Assembly: GCF_018917235.1 (NCBI RefSeq)
Contig: NZ_JAHLOF010000002.1
Coordinates: forward strand, 186,001 to 250,000
Reading direction: 5' to 3'
Length of the DNA stretch: 64,000 bases
Source: Metaclostridioides mangenotii
GTDB taxonomy: Bacteria; Bacillota; Clostridia; Peptostreptococcales; Peptostreptococcaceae
Shown: positions 16,904-25,392 of the stretch, piece by piece
How positions within the stretch are numbered: position 1 is the stretch's first letter
How the letters are laid out: every line of letters begins with the position of its first letter
Translations under genes and position numbers: made by a program
Notes under the pieces: model-generated
Told to the model about the DNA's origin: nothing
Database searches by the model: none
What the model saw: only the letters and a program-made list of their open reading frames with translations

Positions 16904-18088
16904 CTATTTTGTATATTTTTTAGGTGATATACCTACTTGTTTCTTAAATACTTTACTAAAATGTGCATAATCTTTATACCCTACCAAATCTGCAACTTCT
17001 TTTAGTTGTATCTTCTCTTTTTTTAATATTTCTATTGCCTTGTTAATCCTATATCTTGATAAATATTCAGAAAAAGTACATCCTACCTCATTATTAAATA
17101 GACGACTTAAATGAGTTCGAGATATATGTACGACTTTTGCCAGTTCAGTAAAACTTATATCCTCCATATAATGAATCGATACATATTCTTTTACAAATTC
17201 TACATAATCATAATGCTTATTTACTCCCTCTAGCATTTTATTTAATAACTGATCATCTTTAAATCTTGATGTAACTTTAAATTCCTTGGTTTTTTGTGTT
17301 ATAAACTCTTCAGATGGTATTCTTTCAAATGTTGAACCTCCAAAATAACCCATCGTATCAGTATTATCATACATATATTTTAGGTCTCTAGATGAATTTA
17401 CAGGCCCGCCATATATAACCTTTATTATATCTCGTTTTGAATTACTGCATACTTCAAAAACTTCATTTGCCAACTTAACAGCAGCTTCAAGAGATAGTAT
17501 CTTTTTAGCACCTAATGCTCCTCCCTTAGTTACTCCAAGGTGAGCGCAAATAACATCCGCACCAGCATCAATCATCTTCTCTGCTTCTTCTTTACTAAAT
17601 ACAAATGCAATTGTAAATATATTATTGCTACTAGCTATTTTTATTGCTTCCACCTCTTTATCATAAGAAAATCCCTCATCTTCTAGTGCCTCACCATACA
17701 AACCATCAATCATACCTATTGAAGGATAGTTAACTATTCCAGCAAAACCTATATTATAAATATTTTCAATGTATAGGTCTAAGTTAATAGTAGGATCTGT
17801 AGCACATAAGCCAAATACTACAGGTATATCTCTTATTGTAGGTAAAATTTCTCTGGATGCAAAATCCATAACTAATTCATTTGCATTATAATAGGGCATC
17901 ATACCCCCTAATGAGCTAACCCCCATCTGCCTAAATTTTCCTGAGTTTAATGCTAGTATCAAATCTGCTCCACCTTTAGCAGCATATTTTGCTATTATTC
18001 CTGCCCCTAGAGATACTCCAATAATATTTCCATTTATTATAACCTGTGACCTTAAGTCACTGATGATTTTTTCTCTAGTAAAAAACAC
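16904..18088 (-). CDS. AraC-family regulator fused to a PEP-hydrolase-like TIM barrel
   Basis: A 394-residue fusion. Residues 1-275 are a TIM barrel of the same family as the neighbouring enzyme, with aligned motifs GVSLGAGIIAKYAAKGGADL, VVFGLCATDPT, NYPSIGMIDGLYGE, CAHLGVTKGGALGAKK and VIYGGPVNS. Residues 292-392 are an AraC/XylS DNA-binding domain with two helix-turn-helix units (LAKVVHISRTHLSRLFNNEV and VADLVGYKDYAHFSKVFKKQ). It lies 116 nt upstream of the Tm-1-like operon in the same direction. The barrel probably binds the operon's substrate or product. Residues corresponding to the enzyme's loops are largely kept, so residual catalysis is possible. Confidence 0.88.
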   Translation of the reverse strand: MFFTREKIISDLRSQVIINGNIIGVSLGAGIIAKYAAKGGADLILALNSGKFRQMGVSSLGGMMPYYNANELVMDFASREILPTIRDIPVVFGLCATDPTINLDLYIENIYNIGFAGIVNYPSIGMIDGLYGEALEDEGFSYDKEVEAIKIASSNNIFTIAFVFSKEEAEKMIDAGADVICAHLGVTKGGALGAKKILSLEAAVKLANEVFEVCSNSKRDIIKVIYGGPVNSSRDLKYMYDNTDTMGYFGGSTFERIPSEEFITQKTKEFKVTSRFKDDQLLNKMLEGVNKHYDYVEFVKEYVSIHYMEDISFTELAKVVHISRTHLSRLFNNEVGCTFSEYLSRYRINKAIEILKKEKIQLKEVADLVGYKDYAHFSKVFKKQVGISPKKYTK

Positions 18089-18314
18089 TTTTTTACCTCC
18101 ATAAAAAATTCAACTTTAATGATTTGATTTCTGTAAATATTTTAATAACATTTATAAGTGTTTTCCAAACTATTAATTTTTGAAATTCTCTCTCTTATGT
18201 TATGTATAAATGACTTAAATATTTATATTGATTGTCCTAAATATAATTATATATCAAAAACAGATAGGTCTCTTAAATAAATTAAAAAGTAATAACAGAT
18301 TTTAAATACAGAAA

Positions 18315-18346
18315 GAGCTAGTATAATTAAATAAACTAGCCCTTTT
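18315..18346 (-). terminator. Weak hairpin downstream of the 18463 gene
   Basis: GGGCTAGT/GCTAGT-type stem with a 12-base AT loop and a short T tract. It would end transcripts arriving from 18463. The U-tract is poor. Confidence 0.35.
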
Positions 18347-18368
18347 TAAACTCATATTTTATTTTAAA

Positions 18369-18440
18369 CTATTTACCTATAGATAAACTTACATTAGATA
18401 ATCTTTGAGATTTTTTTTACTGCTGTCTCATATCATCTGA
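18369..18440 (-). pseudogene. 3' remnant of a CWB2 cell-wall protein gene
   Basis: In two frames separated by a frameshift the DNA reads YETAVKKIS then KRLSNVSLSIGK and a stop. This matches the end of the intact CWB2 protein at 2923-3975 (FETAVKISQRLSQLDKTIGK). Only the last 25 codons remain. The rest of the 18089-18462 gap has no gene; it holds the promoter region of the AraC gene at its right side. Confidence 0.7.
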
Positions 18441-18462
18441 TTTAAGGTTTTATTTTTTTGAG

Positions 18463-18897
18463 CTATTTTTCTTTCTTACATAAAATTACCGCCACGAATG
18501 TTTTAATAATTTGAATTAATGCTGCAACCCCTAACATAAAACTCATGTAATAATATGCGTTCAATTTTTCTGTAGAATATAACAATATAAATCCTATATA
18601 AAAAAGTCCAAGCACAACCATAAAAATATTCATAGGTAATACAATATTTTTTAGTGTTTCCTTCTTTTTATTATAAAGTACAAGTACTGATATCATCAAT
18701 ATTACCAGTACTATAATTGTAATAAAAAGTAGCAATACTATCGGATATTTATCTTCCCATACGCTATTCTTGTGTATAACATGTCGTAACATCCCCATTT
18801 TTGTAATTGTAAAGTAATTCACAACGTATGCTCCGATTAATAATAAAACTTCTATTAATGTAGCTATTAAATAAAATAGTTTATTTACTTTTCTCAT
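18463..18897 (-). CDS. Small integral membrane protein, unknown
   Basis: A 144-residue protein with four predicted helices (about 8-28, 52-75, 86-108, 115-138), short basic loops and the tail CKKEK. No recognised domain. It follows the rhodanese lipoprotein by 70 nt in the same direction and could share its transcript. No function is proposed. Confidence 0.7.
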   Translation of the reverse strand: MRKVNKLFYLIATLIEVLLLIGAYVVNYFTITKMGMLRHVIHKNSVWEDKYPIVLLLFITIIVLVILMISVLVLYNKKKETLKNIVLPMNIFMVVLGLFYIGFILLYSTEKLNAYYYMSFMLGVAALIQIIKTFVAVILCKKEK

Positions 18898-18967
18898 TAA
18901 ATATTAACCTCGTTATTTTCAATTTAAATAAGTACCGCAATTTAATACGGTACTTATCATATATAAA

Positions 18968-20032
18968 TTATTTTGCAGCTTTATCAGTTGATAATTCGCC
19001 TACTGTAGTGTACACACAATCATCACTCTTTGGATCTCCTACCTGTACTGGTAGATCCTTATCCATCTGCCATTGATACCATCCACCATCATAAAGAGTC
19101 ATTCCTTTCATTCCGGCTTCATAGCAAATTAACCAAGGGATTGTTGCTCTCCAGCCAGTTCCACAATAGAATGAAAGCTCATTATCCTTTGTAAAATCAC
19201 AGTCTTTCCATAATTCCAACATTTCTTCATATGTTATATAAGTTCCATCTTCATTTGTATAATCTTCCATATGATATGGATCACTTCCAGCATGTCCCCA
19301 TACAGCACCTTTAGGTTCACCCGCTCTATCAATATATGTATATCCGCTCGTTTCACCTTTAAACTCAGCTTCACTTCTAATACTAACTAAACGGAAATTA
19401 GAATCATTTTTCAATTTTTCTTGAGCATCCTCTATTGATAGCCAGTACTCAGGGTGAGCTGGAACAGTCGTTCCAAAATCCTTTGCAGCTGTTGCTTTTT
19501 CTATTTTGGTATCCTTACTATACCCTGCTTTTTCCCATTTTTCGAGACCACCATTAAGGATTTTAACATTTTCTACTCCAGCCCAAAGATAAGCATACGC
19601 TACTCTTGCTGTACCCGATACATCAGAACCGTATAAAATCACTGTTTTATCTTTTGTTATTCCCATATCTAACATACCTTTTTCTACTACTTCTGGTTTA
19701 GATATATTCCAATTCGGTTCAGATTCTACACTTGCAATATCAACATGTATAGCTCCAGGTATATGTCCTTTTGTGTATGTCGGGCTATCTTTGTATTTAC
19801 CCCATGAAACTTCTAAAATAGTATAATCATCAGATTCAGGTTGATTCCCATCTATCACACTTTTTACCCATTCCGGCGACACAAAAACTTTATTCTTCTC
19901 CACTTTCTCTGCTTTTACATTCGATTTTGCATCTTCGTTTTTAGAGTCATCTGAAGTCTTATCACACCCTACTAATACTAGAGTCATCATTAAAACTACT
20001 AAAATCATTGCAGTTATTCTCTTAAATTTCAT
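18968..20032 (-). CDS. Tandem rhodanese (thiosulfate sulfurtransferase) lipoprotein
   Basis: A 354-residue secreted lipoprotein: signal peptide then lipobox LVGCDK near residue 24. Two rhodanese domains follow, as in SseA-type sulfurtransferases: residues about 50-185 and 200-340. The second carries the active loop FYCGTGWRATIP with the catalytic cysteine and arginine; the first has LYGSDVSGTAR, where the cysteine is replaced, as is usual for the non-catalytic domain. ATG at 20032 is set by GGGGGTTTGCA. It would transfer sulfane sulfur to thiophilic acceptors outside the cell. Confidence 0.9.
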   Translation of the reverse strand: MKFKRITAMILVVLMMTLVLVGCDKTSDDSKNEDAKSNVKAEKVEKNKVFVSPEWVKSVIDGNQPESDDYTILEVSWGKYKDSPTYTKGHIPGAIHVDIASVESEPNWNISKPEVVEKGMLDMGITKDKTVILYGSDVSGTARVAYAYLWAGVENVKILNGGLEKWEKAGYSKDTKIEKATAAKDFGTTVPAHPEYWLSIEDAQEKLKNDSNFRLVSIRSEAEFKGETSGYTYIDRAGEPKGAVWGHAGSDPYHMEDYTNEDGTYITYEEMLELWKDCDFTKDNELSFYCGTGWRATIPWLICYEAGMKGMTLYDGGWYQWQMDKDLPVQVGDPKSDDCVYTTVGELSTDKAAK

Positions 20033-20347
20033 TGCAAACCCCCACATTATTGTATTTTTCGCTAATTATATTATATACCTAAACCTTCCGATAATTTTAT
20101 CGATTATATCTATACATTAAATATTTCAAATAGTTTTTGTATATAATCATTACAATGATTTTTATTGAAAATACTAAGAACCCAATTTTTTTATCATATT
20201 TATTTAGTAAAATAATTTCAATTAAATAATCTATTTTTAAATTGCGTATAATTTATTTACAATAAAAAAGATATCAACATATTTATGTCAATATCTTATT
20301 GTGAGCTAATAGGTATTAATAAAATCAAAACAAAACTACTAATATAT
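20033..20347. other. Intergenic region with terminator at 20263-20297
   Basis: The hairpin AAGATATTGACATA (with G-U pairs) and T6 terminates the MoxR/VWA operon from the right. Upstream of 20033 lie AT-rich promoter sequences of the rhodanese gene. No further gene is seen. Confidence 0.6.
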
Positions 20348-21757
20348 TTATAAAATTGGTGCTTGACTATTCATTGAATATCCATCATTTCTAACATCAC
20401 CCATATCTATTCTATCGCCTTTTGATTTGACTTTGCTAAGTTTTTTAACTGCTCCATATGACTCTTTTAATGAAATATCATCTCCTCTTCCGGAAATAAC
20501 CCATAAAACTTTATACCCTCTAGGTATTACTTGTAGCTTATTTTCACCTTTGCCATCAGTAAAATAAACCAATAAATTGATATTTTTATTATTAGCATAG
20601 TCAAAAACTGGGGTAAATTTAGTCCCTCTACCATTACTGATTCTATCTTTTACATCCTTTGCAGATTTGACTTTATATACTCGTCTAATTTCGTTATCGC
20701 ATTCTAATATTGTGATTTCATGATTATAATTTTTTACTATATTGAGAATTTCTTTAATAGCTTGCTTAAATTCTTCATCGCTAATACTTCCACTTATATC
20801 AATTGCGACAGCTATCTCTGCCTTATGACTTCTAAGCTCTCCCCTTAAATCTAATCTATTAGGCTGTCTTCTATTTCTTCTTGTTATAGTCTTCTTTTTA
20901 TTGCTTTCAACAGTTCCCATTAATCTATTTAGATATAAATTCCAAGGCAATTCACCTTTACTATTTTTGAGTATTGATATCATATCTTCTAAATACGCTG
21001 GATTAATACCTTTTTGCGAATTATCTATAAATTTTTCTGTGAATTCTTTAAGTGTTTGTTTATCTATATCATCGAAATCTTCCCAAATGTCATGGGTTTT
21101 TTCTGGACTAAATTCATTTTCTATATTTTTAGATTCACTATTATCGACTTCTTCGCCATCTTTATCTTTTTCTCTTAAATCTAATTCAGTTTGTATCTTT
21201 TCTACATAGTATTCAAAAGGCTCATATGGTTCAAGTTTTAAAGAATATTTTATATTTACCCACTCCAGAGTAATAGCGTATGGCGGTAAATTATTTAAAT
21301 ATTTATTTACTACAATGTCCATTGCCATATTAATTGCCAATGTGCTATATCTACTTTTTAACTCTTTCGCCCTTACTAAATGCATCGATACTATATGGAG
21401 GATTTCATGCTTAATAGTAGTTACCATTTGATTTATGTCGAGATTTAAAAAAATCATAGGATTAAAATAAATAACATATTTAGCACCTTTAAAATTCACC
21501 GCTGTAGGGCTGCTTATATCAAACCTTATTTCCCTTGACATTTGAAACAAAAAATATCCATAAAAATTATCATTTTCTTCCATAAGACTTAAATTAACTT
21601 TATCAACTAAATTAAAAAAATGATCTTTAAAATCTTGAGGTATATCTACATCAAATTTCTCATTAGCTCGATTTGCCTTTAGTATAGAGACAGAGTTAAT
21701 AATTTTAATTGCTTCATCATAAAGCTCTTTTACTTGTTTATTAAAATAATTTTGCAT
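20348..21757 (-). CDS. VWA domain protein with metallopeptidase-like N-domain (DUF2201 type)
   Basis: A 469-residue cytoplasmic protein. The N-terminal half has HEILHIVSMH near residue 115, a zincin-like HExxH signature. The C-terminal domain (about 310-450) is a von Willebrand A fold with MIDAS motif DISGS and threonine and aspartate strands (RGTKFTP, VYFTDGKGE). A charged linker of about 40 residues joins them. It follows a MoxR AAA+ gene by 7 nt. MoxR-VWA pairs act as metal-centre or complex assembly chaperones; the client here is unknown. Confidence 0.9.
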   Translation of the reverse strand: MQNYFNKQVKELYDEAIKIINSVSILKANRANEKFDVDIPQDFKDHFFNLVDKVNLSLMEENDNFYGYFLFQMSREIRFDISSPTAVNFKGAKYVIYFNPMIFLNLDINQMVTTIKHEILHIVSMHLVRAKELKSRYSTLAINMAMDIVVNKYLNNLPPYAITLEWVNIKYSLKLEPYEPFEYYVEKIQTELDLREKDKDGEEVDNSESKNIENEFSPEKTHDIWEDFDDIDKQTLKEFTEKFIDNSQKGINPAYLEDMISILKNSKGELPWNLYLNRLMGTVESNKKKTITRRNRRQPNRLDLRGELRSHKAEIAVAIDISGSISDEEFKQAIKEILNIVKNYNHEITILECDNEIRRVYKVKSAKDVKDRISNGRGTKFTPVFDYANNKNINLLVYFTDGKGENKLQVIPRGYKVLWVISGRGDDISLKESYGAVKKLSKVKSKGDRIDMGDVRNDGYSMNSQAPIL

Positions 21758-21764
21758 ATATTAT

Positions 21765-22895
21765 CTATCCCCTTATTAAACTATAAGACTTAAAATATAA
21801 CTCTACAAACTCTTCATTTTCTATAGCTCTTTTGTAAACTTCACTATAGCTATTTTTAATATCTTTCATAATTCCAACCATTAGATCTACAGGATATATT
21901 TTTAAATACTCAATAAGTCTATTAATATTAAAGCTTGATTCAGACTTACCATCTTTCATATTAGATTCTAAGTTTTTTAGTATATTCATTGCCGATAGAT
22001 AAAGTCTCGTATGAGTTTCACTTTTTACCCTTCCGATAACAGATTCACTAAGAGTATCCCCTAAAAAAACATCTTCATAAGATATCAATAGACTGCGTTC
22101 TGATTCTACGAAACTTATAAACTCTTCTGCTATAACCTTACCTACATTTCCTTTAATCACATTTAAAAAAACTGCTCTCGGTATTGAATCTGCATTATCC
22201 TTATAAATTTTATAACCCTTAGAAATTCTTTCGTAACTTCTTGGAGTTGCCCTAACATCATCTTCATTTGTTTTATTAAGATATTCTGGGAAGGTAGAAA
22301 TAAACTCTATGACCTTTTGTTCAATTCCTACGTCTATTGCCCATTTTAACCATTGTACATAATCACTTTCCATATTCAACCAAACAAATCTATTTTCTTG
22401 CGCTGCATCCATATCCACAACTTGATAATCAAAATCAGAACCATATTTACTTGAAGGATTCATTGCTGCTAATATTTTTACATCTTCGTGTAAATTGTAT
22501 CCATTGATTTCTCTATTTAATATTAAATTCATAAGTTCCTGCTGAACTGTATGCTCACATCGATTAATCTCATCTATAAATAAAAGAACTGTATTTCCTT
22601 TTGATATTTCTTCATCAATTTCTTTTAACTTGTTATGAACAGCATATACTGTCATCTTTTTTTCTATCTTATTTCCATCGGAGTTTATCCCTGTATAAGA
22701 TACTATAGTTGGAAGGCCACCTATTTCACCTTCTTTAAGTAAATTTCCATCGATAACTATTAAACTCCAATCATTTTCTTTAGCAAGGTTCTTTGCTAAA
22801 GCAGTCTTACCTATACCACTTTCCCCAACTACTAAAGGTACTTCTCCAGTTGATAATACTAAATCAACACTTTTTAATGTATCTGTAAAATTCAT
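21765..22895 (-). CDS. MoxR-type AAA+ ATPase
   Basis: A 376-residue AAA+ ATPase with Walker A GESGIGKTALAK near residue 25, Walker B LLFIDEINRCEHTVQQELMN near 105, sensor 1 AAMNPSSKYG near 145 and the arginine-rich lid TPRSYERIS near 230. GGAGAGAG precedes the ATG. It is the middle gene of a three-gene operon between the repeat protein and the VWA protein. It probably remodels a client held by the VWA partner. Confidence 0.93.
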   Translation of the reverse strand: MNFTDTLKSVDLVLSTGEVPLVVGESGIGKTALAKNLAKENDWSLIVIDGNLLKEGEIGGLPTIVSYTGINSDGNKIEKKMTVYAVHNKLKEIDEEISKGNTVLLFIDEINRCEHTVQQELMNLILNREINGYNLHEDVKILAAMNPSSKYGSDFDYQVVDMDAAQENRFVWLNMESDYVQWLKWAIDVGIEQKVIEFISTFPEYLNKTNEDDVRATPRSYERISKGYKIYKDNADSIPRAVFLNVIKGNVGKVIAEEFISFVESERSLLISYEDVFLGDTLSESVIGRVKSETHTRLYLSAMNILKNLESNMKDGKSESSFNINRLIEYLKIYPVDLMVGIMKDIKNSYSEVYKRAIENEEFVELYFKSYSLIRG

Positions 22896-22907
22896 TTTGT
22901 CTCTCTC

Positions 22908-23711
22908 CTAATTCATCTTTAACTTTTCATCTACAGCTATTTTTTTTGCCTTTTTACTTCCATATTTGTATATGAACATTATCTTATCCATTGGCATTAT
23001 GTCGCTATTTCTATCTATAGTTGTAGAATTTATAAAATCTCTAACGTATTTTTCTTCGACATCTTCCTCTGATAATACTTGTATTAAAACTGCTTTTAAT
23101 TCATCCTTAGATATTTCTTTTACAATATATTTAAAAACTAAGATGTTTGCCTTTAAAAATTCTAGCATTTTATTCTTATCCAAATCTTTTATAAGATTAA
23201 TAGCCGCCTCATCATCCTTTATAGCTATAAGCTCTGCATTATGTGAAGGTGTATCTATATATCTTAATGCAATATAATTTATTTTAACAGCCTCTTCTTG
23301 TACACTATCATAAGGCTCATTTATATACTTTAGTGAATCGTAATTTTTTCTCACTGCTAATAATTGTAACTCCTCACTTGGATTTTTAATATACTGAATA
23401 GCCCATCCAGCTTGATTTATGGCTAATTTAACAACCTTATCAGTTGGATTTTTAATATATTCTAAGTTACTCCATCCATCATTTATTACTTTTATCATCA
23501 TATCCTCTGTAGGATTATCTATAAGTGTAATTGCACTGGCATTATTTTCTATAGCTAACTCTTTCATCTGCCAAGTTGGATTTTCTATATATTTTAATAA
23601 AAGTCCATCTTTTTTTATGGCCAATAATTTCATTTCATCAGTTGGATTTTCTATGGTTTTTATAATAGAAGGATTCCATTTTATCTTTTCAATAAGTCTT
23701 AATTCTTCCAT
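22908..23711 (-). CDS. Protein of eight 22-residue helical repeats (DUF4116-like)
   Basis: A 267-residue protein that begins the MoxR-VWA operon. From about residue 20 it is built of strictly 22-residue repeats of the form I-x-N-P-T-x-x-M-x-x-L-A-I-x-x-x-x-x-x-L-x-Y. Seven have exact length and an eighth is degenerate. They resemble DUF4116-type units and would fold as paired helices in a solenoid. The C-terminal 80 residues (ISKDELKAVLIQVL and onward) are non-repetitive. Start 23711 is set by GGGGAGGTATACT. It probably recruits or is the client of the ATPase. Confidence 0.8.
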   Translation of the reverse strand: MEELRLIEKIKWNPSIIKTIENPTDEMKLLAIKKDGLLLKYIENPTWQMKELAIENNASAITLIDNPTEDMMIKVINDGWSNLEYIKNPTDKVVKLAINQAGWAIQYIKNPSEELQLLAVRKNYDSLKYINEPYDSVQEEAVKINYIALRYIDTPSHNAELIAIKDDEAAINLIKDLDKNKMLEFLKANILVFKYIVKEISKDELKAVLIQVLSEEDVEEKYVRDFINSTTIDRNSDIMPMDKIMFIYKYGSKKAKKIAVDEKLKMN

Positions 23712-23872
23712 AGTATACCTCCCCATCTATTATTATTTTTAATTACTATTTTAAATTATACCTTATTATATAAATATACTATTAATGTCAATTTAAAACA
23801 GAATAATTATACCAATAAAATAAAATCCTAAAAGTATATCTTATTAGATCTTATTTCATTAGAGATAAATAC

Positions 23873-23908
23873 AAAAATAAGAACTCTAATAATAGAATTC
23901 TTATTTGT
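23873..23908 (-). terminator. Terminator of the trkAH operon
   Basis: Stem AAATAAGAATTC/GAGTTCTTATTT followed by a T-rich tract, 26 nt after the trkH stop. Confidence 0.75.
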
Positions 23909-23933
23909 CTTTGTATCTTTGCTTTTGTATACA

Positions 23934-25382
23934 CTAAAATTTTCTTCTCCATAAGTTAGGCGAAAACATAATCAAAAAAGGGAACAATTCCAAACGGCCT
24001 GCCAACATGTTGAAACACAACACTAACTTTGAAAATATCGAGAAGTTATAAAAACTTTGAGTAGGCCCTACCCCTGCTACCCCTGGTCCGACATTATTTA
24101 AACAAGTAAGTACAGCACTAAATGTAGTAGAAAAGTCGAAGTTTTGAATCGAAATCAAAATCACTGATAATATAAAAATAAAAGTATAAGCTATAAAATA
24201 TATGTAAACACCGCGAATAGTGTCATCGTCCACTCTTTTTTTATCTATTCTTACAATTCCTACAGATTTTGGATGAAGGATGTGTTTAATTTCTTGTTTT
24301 ACTGTTTTGATAAGAATAATTAATCTAGAAACTTTAGTCCCACCACCAGTTGACCCAGCACAAGCACCAATCACCATGATTGCAAGTAATATAGATTTTG
24401 AAAACTGTGGCCATAAGTCAAAATCTGCAGTCGCATAACCAGTTGTTGTGATAATAGAAGCCACTTGAAATACGGCATATCTAAATGCCTTTAATGGGGT
24501 TTCGTAAATACTTAAAATGTTAAACGCTATTGCAAGAGTCGAAAATATAATAATTCCTAGATAAACCCTAACTTCTTCACTTTTAAATAATGTGGTAAAT
24601 TTCTTAATAAGTATGAAATAAAACATATTAAAATTAATCCCGAACAGTATCATAAAAACAGTAATAACTGCCTCAATATATGCACTATTATAATATCCAA
24701 TACTCGCACTTCTATTAGAAAATCCTCCTGTACCTGCTGTACCAAACATGTGAATTAAACTGTCAAACAAAGACATACCTCCACACATCAATAATATAGT
24801 CAAAACTACAGATAAAATAATATATATCCCATATAATATCTTTGCTGTTGATCTTACTTTAGGTACAAGTTTATCCACCGTAGGTCCTGGTACTTCTGCA
24901 CGCATCAAATGCATAGAACGTTTATCAGTCAATGGAATAAAGGCCAAAACAAATACCAAAACTCCCATTCCACCTATCCAGTGTGTAAAACTTCTCCAAA
25001 ACAACATTCCTTGAGATAAAGATTCAATATCATTTAATACAGTAGCTCCTGTTGTTGTAAAACCTGAAACAGTTTCAAAAAATGCATCTATATAATTTGG
25101 AATACTCCCGCTAATCACAAAAGGGATCGATCCAAACGCAGACCATAGTATCCATGCTAAGGCTACAATCACAAATCCTTCTTTTGCATAAATTCCTGTT
25201 TCTCTAGGCTTTTTTCTAACAAAAATTAAGTATAACAAAGATAAAATCATCGAGGTAATAAAAAAAGCAACTGCACTTTTATTTTCCCCATATAAAATGG
25301 ATACAATTCCAGGTATAAGCAATAACAGTCCTTCAATTCCAAGCATCTTCCCCAATATATATACTATCATTTTTTTATTCAT
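23934..25382 (-). CDS. trkH: TrkH-type potassium uptake channel subunit
   Basis: A 482-residue membrane protein of the TrkH/KtrB superfamily: four membrane-pore-membrane repeats. Filter loops appear as SGFTTTGATV, GTAGTGGFSNRS, ITTTGYATAD and NNVGPGVAGVGP. The first glycine of each filter is present, which in this family favours potassium. The gene is 10 nt downstream of trkA, so they form one operon. Confidence 0.95.
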   Translation of the reverse strand: MNKKMIVYILGKMLGIEGLLLLIPGIVSILYGENKSAVAFFITSMILSLLYLIFVRKKPRETGIYAKEGFVIVALAWILWSAFGSIPFVISGSIPNYIDAFFETVSGFTTTGATVLNDIESLSQGMLFWRSFTHWIGGMGVLVFVLAFIPLTDKRSMHLMRAEVPGPTVDKLVPKVRSTAKILYGIYIILSVVLTILLMCGGMSLFDSLIHMFGTAGTGGFSNRSASIGYYNSAYIEAVITVFMILFGINFNMFYFILIKKFTTLFKSEEVRVYLGIIIFSTLAIAFNILSIYETPLKAFRYAVFQVASIITTTGYATADFDLWPQFSKSILLAIMVIGACAGSTGGGTKVSRLIILIKTVKQEIKHILHPKSVGIVRIDKKRVDDDTIRGVYIYFIAYTFIFILSVILISIQNFDFSTTFSAVLTCLNNVGPGVAGVGPTQSFYNFSIFSKLVLCFNMLAGRLELFPFLIMFSPNLWRRKF

Positions 25383-25392
25383 AGTTTATTTC

